DNA of 33,118 bases from Acidobacteriota bacterium (GCA_030837085.1 JAUPLE010000427.1:1-33118); one strand, 5' to 3'; positions 1 to 13,300 are shown, counted from the first letter of the stretch. The notes: generated by a model from the sequence alone, not told the origin. Program-made: numbers and translations.

Positions 1-280
1 TTACGGGAGTTTTCTTTTCCAGGTCGGTAAAACCGAAGCCTTTTTCGTAAACAGTTTGATCGCCCATCACAATCACTACGGACATACCGGGAATATTCCC
101 CGCGGTCATTTGTTTTTTAATGAACGCTTCAATTTTCTCAACCTGGTCCGGCAATAATTGAGGCGCAGGCGCCGCGGCGTCCTGCGCAAGCCCCTGGACA
201 GGATAAAGCGGGGCCATCAAGAAAAAAGTCAGTAATACGTACATCAACAGGTTGCTTTTTTTCATCGCTTTCATTTTCAT
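1..280 (-). CDS. 5' part of an exported serine hydrolase (class C beta-lactamase / PBP4*-like), truncated by window edge
   Basis: Reverse-strand translation from ATG at 280: MKMKAMKKSNLLMYVLLTFFLMAPLYPVQGLAQDAAAPAPQLLPDQVEKIEAFIKKQMTAGNIPGMSVVIVMGDQTVYEKGFGFTDLEKKTPV. Signal peptide followed by the 'IPGMSVVIV..GFGFTDLEKKTPV' start typical of the beta-lactamase superfamily; AAGGAG about 11 nt upstream. Not in the ORF track because it is open at the window edge. Confidence 0.75.
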   Translation of the reverse strand, partial: MKMKAMKKSNLLMYVLLTFFLMAPLYPVQGLAQDAAAPAPQLLPDQVEKIEAFIKKQMTAGNIPGMSVVIVMGDQTVYEKGFGFTDLEKKTPV

Positions 281-363
281 GGTTATGATTTCTCCTTTTT
301 TAATCAATTCGTTTGTTAAGCCCTTATTATCTCATAAAATGACTTTAATTTCTAATTCAATAT

Positions 364-415
364 AAAATGGCCACCAAGGCACGCCTGTACAAGGCACCAA
401 GGGACACCAAGGGGT
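364..415. repeat. Short intergenic imperfect repeat, CACCAAGG-type
   Basis: ccaccaaggcac...aaggcaccaaggGACACCAAGGGG read directly between the PKS-NRPS stop and the hydrolase start. Confidence 0.6.
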
Positions 416-437
416 TATTATTCTTAAAAAATCCTTG

Positions 438-1320
438 CTAAAAAACCCGGTTAAATTGTTCGGCAAATGTGATTACATCGGGACTTTTGAATATGGAAAA
501 GTGGTCACCCTCGACTGCATAAAATTTTACCGGCTTTTCAAAATAATCAGGCCATTGATTTTTATTCATTATTGCTGATCGCGTGGCTCCGAAAAAATGC
601 ACATCAGTGTTACACTTCGAGATATGGATTCCATTCCCGGCTGGGTTATATACAGCGCGGGCAAGGTCTAAGGAGCGCGTGATGTTCACATAGTAGATAA
701 ATTCCCGGATGTTCTGCGTATCCGGCATGGCATCGGCAATATTCCAGGGAACCGCTTGCCTCAATGCCTTGATATCAGGATTTTTATCTTCCAGGTAATC
801 CACCACGTACCGCCAAATTTGCTCAATATCAACAGCTTTTTTCAATTTCTTTTGCAATTGCTTATCTTTTAAATGTGCATTCAGGCATTCGAGGAAGCGC
901 AATTCCGTTCGGATGTTAAATGTATGTGTCTTTCCTTTATGTTCATTAAATGGCGCATAAGCGTTTACCAGGAAAAGAGTCCCGGGTTTTTCACCCTTTT
1001 GTTCCAATTGGCGGGTCATTTCAAAGGCAATAGTCCCGCCGATACACCAACCCAGGATAAAATAAGGGCCGGTAGGTTGAATCTTTTTGATCTTTTCGAT
1101 ATACCGGGCAGCCAGGACCTCGATGGGCAGGTCCTGCGGCGTATAATGAACCCGGCGATCCACGCGGTCTACGCGGTCCACCCGAAGCCCCCAACAATTA
1201 ACCCGGTCGTCTAAACGGCTGCAAAGTTCAATATAACCTTCCACTTCACCATTGCCAGCGTGAACGAGGAAGAGATGACGAGCATCCTGTCCCCTGGGAT
1301 TTTGTCCCCTCAACAAAACA
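438..1320 (-). other. Thioesterase domain with Cys nucleophile (GWCIGG) and Asn at the canonical Asp position
   Basis: HLFLVHAGNGEVEGYIEL...PTGPYFILGWCIGGTIAFEM...GTLFLVNAYAPF...VEGDHFSIFKSPDVITFAEQF. Cys codon at 1044-1046 (TGT), Asn codon at 963-965 (AAC), both checked in the nucleotide sequence. Confidence 0.85.
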
Positions 1321-4300
1321 AGGGTCTCATCTTCCACCACGGGAACTCCGCTTTCATCCCTGTTTATATTGCAATCGATGTATTCTCCTAAACCCTTGAC
1401 CGTGGGGGTTTTGAACACTTCCACCAACGGCACGTTGATACAGAACTCCTTCTGTATCCTGGATACCAGGATGGCGGCTTTTAGCGAGTGTCCGCCGCGC
1501 TCAAAGAAATCATCATGGATGCCGATAATCCCTTTGTCCAGTCCTAGGATTTCAGACCATATGTCAACCAGTTTCTTTTCTATTTCGCTGCTTGGGGCTT
1601 CGTATTTATCGCCGGCTTCTATTTCGGGCCCGGGTAAAGCCCTACGATCCACTTTACCGTTGGGATTCAATGGAATATGATCGATGCTTACGAAATACGA
1701 AGGTATCATATAATCCGGTAAGGACCTGGACAAAAATTCTTTTAACTCTACCGTATTCAAAATACCTTGTGAACCAGGTACAATATAAGCGCAAAGATAT
1801 TTTTCGTCATAATCTTTCCCGGTGGAGGATATGTCCAGCGCAAGCACCACCGCCTCCCTAACAGAAGGATGCTCTATCAACCGATTCTCAATCTCTCCTA
1901 ATTCGATGCGGTATCCCCTGATCTTTACCTGGAAATCGCTCCTGCCCAGGAATTCAATATTGCCGTCATTTAACCAGCGGGCCAGGTCGCCGGTGCGGTA
2001 AAGTGGTGAGTAGTGAGTGGTGAGTGGTAAATGGTAATTAAACAAAAGTTTTACGGGGTCCAGGGGCGGTTTTTCAAAAGAGCCCCTGGTTAATTCCGGG
2101 TTATTGAGGTATCCCTGCGCCAAACCGCCTCCACCAATATACAACTCACCGGTTACATTGATTGGGCACACTTTGTAATTTTTGTCCAGGATGAGAAATA
2201 TGCTATTGCCCACAGGACTACCAATAGGGATGCTTGATAATCCCCTGTATTCCTCCAACTTTGATCGCTCTATCTCTAATACGGATGCAATAATGGTTGC
2301 TTCCGTGGGACCGTACATATTGAATACCCGACACTCATCATTTACAGATTGAAAACTTCGTTTCACCAGGTCAAGGCCCAGGGATTCAGCGCCGATAAAA
2401 AGATATCTCAATGTTTCCAATTTCTGCCCGGCGGCAAGATAGTAGCGGTACTGCGTGGGCGTGACATGCAAAACCGTAATCGCATGTTGTCGAATAAAGG
2501 CGACGCTCTTTTCCGGGTTTAACAGGAGTTCTTCGGTAATCATAAACAGGCTGGCCCCTGTGGTCAGGGTGATAAAGATTTCCCAAACGGACCAATCAAA
2601 ATAGTAGGATAAATTCTGGATGGTCCGGTCTTTTTCATTGATGCCCAGATGATGATATCCCCAGTGCAAAAGCGGCGATAAATTGGCATGGGTAATAGGT
2701 ACACCCTTTGGGTTACCGGTGGAGCCGGAGGTATATATAATATAAGCAAGATGATTGGAATGATGATTGATGAATGATGAATGATGAGAAGGCACCTGGG
2801 GTGAGCTTGCCAGTTTACAATTAACAATTAACAATTGACAATTAATCATTATTTTCTTTTTACATTCTTCCATTCCTAATAAAATTTTTGCATTACTATC
2901 CTCTAACATATATTGAACCCGTTCTTGCGGGAAACCCGTGTTGATGGGTAAATAAGCGCAACCGGATTTAAGGATGCCCAGGAGTCCGATAATCATTTCA
3001 TTGGAACGTTCTATCATGATGGCCGCAATATCGCCCGGCAGGGCGCCTTTCTCCCATAACAATCCGGCCAATTGATCGGATTGTTCATGCAATTGGTGGT
3101 AGGTCAGTCCGACTGGTCCGACCGGTCTGACATGTCCGACATCTGCGACAAGTCCGACTCTGTCCGGCGACTTTTCAACCTGTTCCGCGAATAATTGTGA
3201 GATGGTCTTATCGTTGGGATATTCGGTTTCCCGGCAATTGAAATCATACAATAGCCGGTGTTGTTCTTCTTCAGAGATAATATCTATTTCCGCAATCCTG
3301 GTGTTGGGGGCAGCAATGACCTGGGAAACCGTTTTCTTAAAATAAGTGGAAAAACGTTCGATGGTTTCCGGTTTAAACAATTTGGTGCAATATTCGATTC
3401 CCAGGGTTAAGCAATTGTTTTCTTCCGCTGTGAACCAGGTCATATCAAACCTGGCCACACGGCTTTCATACAAATTCGGGGCGCTTTCTTCGGTTGAGTC
3501 GGTTGTATTTTCATTGGATGTAGTCTTTCCTTCCACGAATTCCTGCCAGGTAAACACCACATCGAACAAAGGATTGCGACCGGGATCGCGGCCTACGGAT
3601 ACTTTTTCCACCAGGTCTTCGAATTGATAATCCTGGTTTTCAAATGCTCGTAAAGTACGTGTTTTAACTTCCTCCAAAAATCCAGCAAAGGTTTTATTTC
3701 CGGAGGGATAATTTTTCAATACCAGGGTATTGACAAACATACCGATGATGCCCTGCAAATCCGCGTGACGCCGGCCGGCAATTGGAGTACCTATCACGAT
3801 ATCTTCCTGGCCGCTCAATTTGTATAAAATCAAATTATATATGGCGGTAAGTATTAAGAACATGGTAACGCCTTGTTCCAATGCCGTTTTTCTCAATAAT
3901 GCGGTCTCCTCACGGTCAAGGGTAAAACGGAAATACTTCCCTACAAAACTCTGGACCTGGGGACGTGGATAATCGAACGGAAGGTCCAGGATGGGAATAT
4001 CGCCGCTCAATTCTTTTAACCAATATTCTTCCTGGTCTTTTATTTTTTCTTTTACAGTTTCGCTGTTTTGCCAATGGGTATAGTCTTTATACTGAATACG
4101 AAGCGCCGGTAATCGTTTACCTTCATAAGTAGCCTCGAACTCCTGGATTAATATATCCATTGAAACACCGTCGCTAATAATATGATGGATGTCTACCATC
4201 AGGATGCATTTATTTTCATCTAACTTAATTATTCCCAACCTCAGTAGGGGGGCCTTCGATAGGTCGAACGCGTGGATAAAATTCTTTATTAGATTGGGCG

Positions 4301-7300
4301 ACCAAAGGGGGGCGTCCTTATTAACCCCTGATCTCTGACTCCTGACCCCTAAATCATAATATTCGATTGTAAAATCCACATTCTTTTGAACTCTCTGAAC
4401 CGGTTCCTCGTTGATGGTTACAAACGATGTTCTGAAGCTTTCATGGCGCTGGACCAATTGTTGGGCCGCCATTTCCAGCCTATCTTTATCGATGGCCATA
4501 TCCAGGGATACTACAATCGGCATATGGTAGACTGTACTTTCTAGGTCCATCTGATGCAGTACATACAACCGCCTCTGCGCCGAGGACAGGGGATAATATT
4601 CACGTTCTTCCACTGGTTCCACAGCGAAAAATGCTTCCTCTTTCGCCCCCCTGATATATTCTGCCAATCCTTTAATAGTTGGGGTTCTAAATATTTCTAC
4701 TAGAGGAACGCGCACTCCCAATTCTTTGTGTATTTTACCTGTAAGTACAGTGGCTTTTAACGAATGCCCCCCTATTTCGAAGAAATTAGTTTCCCTACCG
4801 ATAACCCCTCTGTCGGTTCCCAGTATTTCCGTCCATAATGAAGCCAATTTAGTTTCTATGCCATCCGGTTCCTCCGTGACTTGAATTTTCGCTGCTTCTT
4901 TCTCCGATAAAGCAGGAGCAGGCACTGCTGAAGGTACCGGCAGCGCACGGCGGTCTATTTTACCGCTAGTTGTTAAAGGAAACTTGTCTAAACAAACAAA
5001 ATACGCCGGTATCATATAAGCCGGTAATCGCCTCGAAAGAAATTCTTTTAACTCGGCTGGAGCGCACGTATTACTTTTTATAGGAATAATATAAGCGCAC
5101 AGGTATTTATCTTTATTTGCATCTTCTCTTTCTATAACAGTGGCTTCATTAACTGTCGCATGTTGTAGTAATTGAGATTCGATTTCCCCCAATTCGATCC
5201 GGAACCCCCGGATTTTTACCTGGCGGTCGATCCTGCCCAGGAATTCGATGACATAAGAGCCGGGGACCGCGGGGTCCGGCAGCCACCGGCCCAGGTCGCC
5301 GGTTTTGTAGAAAACAAGGGGGGGCTTTTGAAAAAGCTCCTTATAGGCACCCCGCGCCGCGGGGCCCTTGACCCCCGCAAAACTTTTGATTATGAACTTT
5401 TGCGCGGTTAATCCCGGGTTGTTGAGATACCCCCGGGTGACACCATTACCGGCAATACATATTTCGCCCGGTGCACCGATAGTCAGCAGCCGGTGTTCTT
5501 CATCTAAAATATAGACCCGGTAACCGGTAATCGGTTTCCCGATGGGAATATTGACGCCGATTGAAGCCATTTTTCCCGGCAGCCTGTAATAAGAAGCACA
5601 TACGGTTGTTTCTGTTGGTCCATAAACATTATAAACCGTACTAGGTCCCAGGAGGCTCCCGATATACTCTTTCTTCAATACATCCGCTCCGCTGATAAAA
5701 GTATGAATTGGCAAACGGTTTAGATTGGAAAACCGGTTGATCTCGTTTAGCAACAACGGCGAACAACTGATGATGGTGATATTGTTCTTTATAAAAAACG
5801 CCTCTAACAGGTGGCCGTCCATCACTTCCTGTTTCCGGGCAATGCTAAGGCGTCCACCTATTGTTAGGATTGGGTATACTTCTTCCACGAAGGCATCGAA
5901 AGCAAATGACGCCTCCAGGATTCCGATATCGCCCGGTCCCAGCTTGAACTCCTGTAAAAACGCCCGAACATAAGCCGTTAAGTTCCTATGCTCTACCAAT
6001 ACACCTTTGGGTTTCCCGGTGGAACCCGATGTGTAGATTATGTAAGCCAGATTGACGCCGCAAGGGGGGCTTTTTTGTAAAATCGCCCCCCTTAACCCCC
6101 TAAAAAACTTTTCATTAACCAAAATTTTCGCTCCACTATCTTTTAACATATAATCGATCCGCTCTTCCGGGTATTCCGGCTCGATAGGCAAATATGCGCC
6201 GCTGGCTTTTAATATTCCCAGGACCCCAATTATCATCTCGACGGAGCGTTCTATTTTTAAAGCCACAATAGCGTCCGGCAGGACACCTTTTTCTCTTAAA
6301 ACATATGCCAGGTAATTGGATTTTTCATTTAATTCCCGATAGGAAATTTCGTGTAATTCATCGGTAGTTTTTGTATTTACTAAGGAAATTCGGTCAGGAG
6401 TTCTTTCCGTCTGCTCTTCAATTAATTCAGTTACCGTTTTATCACCAAGGTCTTCGGAGACAGCCCTATTGAATTCATATAATAACCGCTGCCTCTCTTC
6501 GTCAAGGATGATTTCGATATCCCCAATCCGTTCGGTAGACCTATCCATAATCGCATTTACTAATTTTTTAAAATACTCCCCAAATCTTTTTATAGTCTCT
6601 TCTTTAAATAAGCGGGTGCAGTATTCCACCTCGAAAACGAGCCGGTTCTCTTTCTCAGTGACAGCCCAGGTCATATCGAAACGGGAGACCTTTTTCCCGA
6701 CATTTAATCCCGGTTCAGACGAGCTATCTCTTATCCCGATATTTGCTGCATTTCCAACATTTTGTAAGGTAAACATCACATCGAACAACGGGCTGCGACT
6801 CGAATCTCTTTTCACAACAGCTTTCTCTACCAGGTCTTCAAATGGGAAATCCTGGTTTTCAAAGGCCCGCAGTGTATTGGTCTTCACTTCCTGTAAAAAT
6901 TCGGTTATGGTTTTGTCGGGTCCGGGGAAATTCCGCAGCGCCAGGGTGTTGACAAACATCCCGATGACCGCTTCCAGGTCCGCATGCCCACGGCCCGCCG
7001 TTGGGGTACCCACGACGATATCTTCCTGGCCGCTGAGTTTAAACAAGAGAATATCGAACATAGTAAGTAATACGATGTATAACGTAGCTCCTTGTTGGTG
7101 GGCCAGATGATTCAATGCTGCGCCCTCTTCCTTCCCTAATTCAAAATAATAGGAGCCTCCTTCGAAACTCTGTACCTCCGGCCTTACAAAATCTGTAGGT
7201 AGTTCCAATATCGGCGCTCCACCGCTAAACTCTCTTAGCCAGTATTTCTCCTGGAATTTTGTTTTTCTTTTTACGATGTCGCTGTTCTGCCATTGAGCAT

Positions 7301-10300
7301 AATCTTTGTATTGCAGCCGCAGCCCCGGGAACACTTCCCCCCGGGAAAGCCCCAGGAATTCTCGGACCAGGATATCCATGGATACCCCGTCGCTGACGAT
7401 ATGATGCATATCCACCATCAAAAGAGTACCGAACTCAACTGGTGTCACACCCACACGCAATAACGGCGCGTTCGCCAGGTCGAACGGGCGGATAAAATGA
7501 TTCGGTGTATTCATGAATGATGAATGATGAAGTGTAATATTATCTTTTTTATCTGTGTAATCAGTGTAATCTGTGGACGAATTATAATATTCGATTTCAA
7601 ACTCCACTTCCTGGTGAATCCTCTGCACCGGTTCTTCGTCCACGGTTATAAACGATGTCCGGAAACTTTCATGCCGTTGGATTAATTGCCGGAAGATCTG
7701 TTCCAATTTATCCCGACGGAATTCCATATCCAGGCCGAAAAATTGCGGGATGTTGTAAACTGTACCTTCCGGCTCCATCAAGTGCAATAAATACATCCGT
7801 TTTTGCGCCGGCGACAGGTTATAGTATTCTTTTTTCTCCGTGGGCTCAATGGATGTATATTTCTCCCGGCTGTTTAAATGCTTCCTGATATATTCCGCCA
7901 ATCCGGCAGCGGTAGGGGTTTTGAATATTTCCACCAGGGGTACTTCGACATTCAATTCCTTGTGAATCCTGGCAATCGATACAGCGGCCTTCAATGAATG
8001 ACCCCCCAGTTGAAAGAAATCGTCATGCCTGCCGATTTTATTTTTTTCTAAGGCCAATACCTGGGACCACGTATCCAGTAAGCATTCTTCTATTTCGTCC
8101 AGGGGGGCTTCCGGCACTGCGTGTTCATCAAGCGTTACTGCTGGTTCCGGGAGCACTTTTGTGTCTACTTTCCCATTTGCGGTTAAAGGTATTTTTTCTA
8201 TTGTTATAAAATGAGCAGGGACCATGTAATCCGGCAATACTCGCAAGAGAAATTCGCGGAGTTCGGCAGGATTGGTGGATTGAGTTGAACCGGATATATA
8301 AGAATCCTGGAGAACAATATATGCGCACAAGTATTTTTCTGCCGTTTGCGTTTCTCTTACCGTCACGACGGCTTCGCGGATTTGGGGATGCCGCAGCAAT
8401 TGCTGCCGGACTTCCCCGGGTTCGACCCGGTATCCGCTGATCTTTACCTGGTGATCGATTCTTCCCAGGAATTCGATGTTGCCGTCAGGCAACCACCGGG
8501 CTAAATCGCCGGTTTTGTAGAGAACATAGGTCTTATAGGACTTATAGGACCTATTAAATTTTTCCGCGGTTAATTCGGGATTGTTCAAATAACCGCGGGC
8601 TACGCCGTCTCCTCCGACATACAATTCCCCTCCCACACCGATGGGACATAATATACCGTAATTATCCAGTATATAAGCGCTGGAATTGGCAATAGGTCTC
8701 CCGATAGGAATGCTACCCGCATATTCCCCGTCGATGGACAACGTGGTGGAAAAAGTGGTGTTCTCCGTGGGGCCATAGCCGTTAATTACGTTTAACCGGG
8801 GGTATCGATTCCTTAATTGATCGATATGAAAGGGAGATAATACATCCCCTCCTACCAGGAAATATCTCAAACCGGAAAACACCTCGATATCTACCTCTAC
8901 CATGTAATCGAATAACGGCGATGTCATCCACATAATACCGATATCGTATGTACGGATGATGGTTTTCAAACTGCCTGACTTCAATATATCTTCTTTGCTG
9001 GCCAGGTATAAAGTTAAACCATTTAACAATGCACCCCATATTTCAAAGGTTGATGCGTCAAACTCCAGCGCCCCGGTCTGGAGTATCCGGTCACCAGTGT
9101 TAAATGTGATATAATTTGTGTTCTTCACCAGCCGGACCACACTGCGGTGCTCTACCATGACGCCTTTGGGTTTCCCGGTAGAACCGGAGGTGTAGATGAT
9201 ATAAGAAAGATGGCTTGGATGATGAATGATGAATGATGAATGATGAAGCCCCCGGCGGGGGCGCCCTTTTAATAATTTACAATTAACAATTAACAATTGA
9301 CAATTAACAATTATTTTATTCAGGAATTCTTCTGCTGCTAACAAGACCTCTGTTCCACTATCTCTTAACATATAATCGATGCGCTCTTGAGGGTAATCGG
9401 GATCAATAGGCAAATAAGCGCCGCCGGCCTTTAATATTGCCAGGATACCTATTATCATTTCAACGGAGCGGGGCAGCATAATCCCTACAATATCCCCACC
9501 CTGGACACTTTTTGCAATTAATAACCCGGCCATTCGGTCGGATTGCTTATTAAGTTTTTTATAGGTCAGTCCGACCTGTCCGACGTGTCCGACAAGTCCG
9601 ACGGCTCGGGCAGGTCCGACAAAAACCGCGATGCGATCCGGTGATTTTTCCACCTGGTCTTGGAACAGTCGGTGGATGGTTTTATTCCGCGGATACTCAG
9701 TCCACACGGCATTGAATTCATCAAGAATCCGCCGGCGTTCCTCTTCTGCTATAATTTCTACCTGGGAGATTTGGAGATCGGAAAATGCAATAATTGCAGC
9801 CGCAACTTTTTTAAAACCCTCGCTAAACCGCGCAATAGCATCCTTCTTAAACAACAGGGTAGAATATTCGATATTAAAAACCAACCGCCCGCTTTTTTCA
9901 ATGATATTCCAGGTCATATCGAATCGTGAAACCAATCTCTCAAAATCATACCCATACGTCCTCAATTCCAGTTCATTGGGGACATCCCCGGGTTTTAATT
10001 CCTCGATATTCTGGAGAGCAAACATCACATCAAATAAGGGGCTGCGGCCTGCATCCCGTCTTACCACTACTTTTTCCACCACGTCCTCAAATTGGCAGTC
10101 CTGGTTTTCAAAGTCTTTTAAGGTCCGGGTGCGCACATCTCCAAAAAAAGCAGCAAAGGTTAATTCACCTGCCGGGAAATGTCGCAAGGCCAGGGTATTG
10201 ACAAACATACCGATGAGTGGTTCCAGGTCGGTATGTCTTCGCCCGGCAATGGGCGTCCCGATGATGATATCTTCCTGGCCGCTCAGCCTGGCAAGCAATA

Positions 10301-13300
10301 CATTAAATACAGCGACCAATACCATGAACAACGTCGCTTCGTGCTGCCGCGCCAGGTGATTTAATGCGGCGGTCTCTTTCTCCTCCATTTCGAAAATGTA
10401 ATTCGAACCTTCAAAACCCTGGACTGCGGGACGGGGATAATCGATGGGAAGGGTTAACACCGGGATATCGCCCGAGAACCGTTTTATCCAATAATATTCC
10501 TGGGCGGCGGTCTTTTGTTTTACTAACGCACTTTGCTGCCAGCAGGTGAAATCTTTGTATTGGACTGGGAATTCCGCCAGGGTATCGCCCAGGTAGAAGC
10601 GAATAAACTCCCGCGTTAATATGCGGATAGAAGTGCCGTCGCTGACAATATGATGCATATCCACCATCAAGAGGTACTTTTCTTCCCCCAATTTACTCAA
10701 TCCCACGCGCAGCAGCGGCGCACGGGATAGATCGAATGGTCGAATGAAGTTCTTTATTAATTCGGGCGACCACAGGGGATCGCCCCTACTGACCACTGTC
10801 CCCTGATCCCTAACCCCTAATTCAGCGATTTCAAATTCCACATTCTTGTGAACCCTCTGTACGGGTTTCTCTTCCACGGCTACAAAGGATGTCCGGAAAC
10901 TTTCATGACGCCGGATCAACTGACGGAAGGTATTTTCCAGTCTTTGTTTATCTATCCTTTCCTCGATAATCATAGCCGAAGGCATATTGTAGGCAGTGCT
11001 CCCGGGGGCTAAATGTTGGATAATATACAAACGCTTCTGCGCAGAAGATAAAGGATAATAATCGCTTTCCTCCACGGGGCTTATGGATGCGAATAATTCC
11101 TCTTCAGCCTGCTTGATATAATCAGCCATTCTCATGATCGTGGGGTGTTTGAATATATCCCCCAGAGGAATATCCACATAAAAATATTTATGTATTTTAG
11201 CAGTCAATACAGCGGCTTTTAACGAATGTCCACCTAATTCGAAGAAATTGGCATTGACACCGATGACGTGTTTCTCGATCCCCAGGACCTGTGACCATAA
11301 TTCGATCAAGCCTGTTTCAACGGGACCACCAGGGGCAAAATAATCCGCTCCGGCTTCAAATACCGGTTCCGGCAGGGCTTTTCGATTCACTTTACCGCTG
11401 GCAGTCAGGGGAATTTTATCCAGGAACATAAAATGCGAAGGCGTCATATAATCAGGCAAAACCCCGGCGAGGGTTTTCCTCAAGCCGGCCAGGGTTTCTT
11501 TGTTTCCCAGTTCGGGGTTTATCGGTACGATATAGGCGCATAAATACATTTCGCCTTTCGGGTTTTTCCCGGCGACTACCACGGCCTCTTTAACATGATC
11601 GATTGTCATCAGCTTACTTTCGATTTCCCCTAACTCGACGCGATACCCCCTGATTTTTACCTGGAAATCGATCCGGCCCAGGAATTCGATATTGCCATTT
11701 GGCAACCATTTGGCCAGGTCGCCGGTGCGGTAGAGTGGTGAGTGGTGAGTGGTGAATGGTGAATGGTAATTAATCAAAAGTTTTGTGGGGTCCGTACCGG
11801 CGGGCGGTTTTTCAAAAGAGCCCCTGGTTAATTCCGGGTTGTTCAAGTAGCCGCGGCCTACCTGGACGCCTCCAATTATCAATTCACCGGCAATTCCTAC
11901 AGGCAAAAGATGGAACTCTTTATCGACAATATAAATCTGTGTATTCGCCAGGGGTTTCCCAATCGACGGTAGCGCCGGGATTTCACTGGCTGGTACTATG
12001 GTTAATGCAGTCACTACATGCGTCTCAGTGGGACCATAATGATTGTGCAAATATACGCCGTTGGCTTTTAAATATTTTTTGAAACGATCTGTAACGATCG
12101 GCTGTTCCCCGGCGGTTACAATATGTTCAACACAAGAAGGAAATATGGCAGCGTATTCCTCCTGGTTAAATACAAATTTCAAGAACGATGCAGGTAAAAA
12201 TAATGTTTTCAAGATATTTAGCTCGATAACCTCGAACAACCGGGGAAAATCTCTTATTATTTCTATATCCGCCAACACCAGCATCCCCCCGGCCAACAAC
12301 GTAGAAAATATTTCCTGGAACGAAACATCGAAACTGATGGTAGTAAACTGTAACACGCGACTGAAATTAATGGAGGTATACCGGTACTGGTATAGAAGAA
12401 GATTACGCACGTTCCGGTGTTCCAGCATGACGCCTTTGGGCCTGCCGGTAGAGCCGGAAGTGTATATGATATAAATGAGATTTGAAGAGCTTAGAAGGTA
12501 AGAAGGTAAGAACGTAAGAGGGTAAGAAGAGATTTTTGAGAGTTTTGAGATTTCTTCTAAATGTATTTTCTCACCTTCCCACTTTCTCACCTTCTCACCT
12601 TCTTGATTGTTGGCGACAGCCAACAATTTAGCTCCACTGTCTTTTAACATATAATCGATCCGTTCCTGGGGCAATTCCGGGTCAATGGGCAAATAGGCTG
12701 CGTTAGCCTTTAATGTTGCCAGGATACTTATTACCATTTCAATGGAGCGGGGCAGCATGATGCCTACGATATCGCCCCCCTGGACACCTTTTGCATTTAA
12801 TAACCCGGCCATTCGGTCGGATTGTTCATGCAATTGGCGGTAGGAAATGTTAATATGTCGGAGGGAGGGGGCAGAATTGGATTCTGCCCCTACATTATTG
12901 TCCGTGCCTGTCCGGAACAGCGTTCGTCCGTGGCAAAAAATAGCAACATGATCCGGCGTTTTTTTCGCCTGGCGCAGGAACAGGTCATGGATGAACGGCT
13001 CTTCCGCAAATTCTTCCATTGGACCGGAGCTGTCACGCAAAATTTGTTGTTTCTCTTCGTCACTGAGAATTTCAATTTGCGCAATTTTTTGATCCGGCGC
13101 CGCCGCCACTGTGGTTACGATTTTCTTAAAATAACCGATAAACCGGTCGATGGTTCCAGGTTTAAACAGTTTGGTACAAAACTCAAAAGTAAAGGTGACC
13201 CCATCCTGGGATCCTTCGGCTTCCAGGCTCAAATCGAAAATGGCAATGCCCCTCTCGTATTCATATGGTCTCAACGTCATGCCTGGGACTTCTATTTTTA

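Larger units (their letters stand above)
1630..3220 (-). other. A domain, module 4 of the hybrid; code read as D-W-W-H-F-G-M-I-I-K, unassigned
   Basis: FDWSVWEIF, ITVLHVTPTQ, LRYLFIGAES, VFNMYGPTEATII; positions assigned by eye against the GrsA-A template. Confidence 0.55.
4950..6450 (-). other. A domain, module 3 of the hybrid; code read as D-A-E-S-F-S-V-V-C-K (weakly Lys-like)
   Basis: FAFDAFVEEVYP, ITIISCSPLL, IHTFISGADV, YNVYGPTETTVC. Partial resemblance to the bacitracin Lys-type code (DAES...VCK). Confidence 0.4.
11390..13060 (-). other. A domain, module 1 of the hybrid; predicted Pro
   Basis: SFDVSFQEIF, ILKTLFLPAS, VEHIVTAGEQ, LHNHYGPTETHVV give DVQLVAHVVK; published Pro code DVQLIAHVVK differs at one position. 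Confidence 0.7.

Noticed and set aside
2757-2852. Low-complexity inserts as sequencing error or pseudogene signs
   Set aside because: All inserts keep the frame and downstream core motifs are intact across more than 16 kb of open frame.
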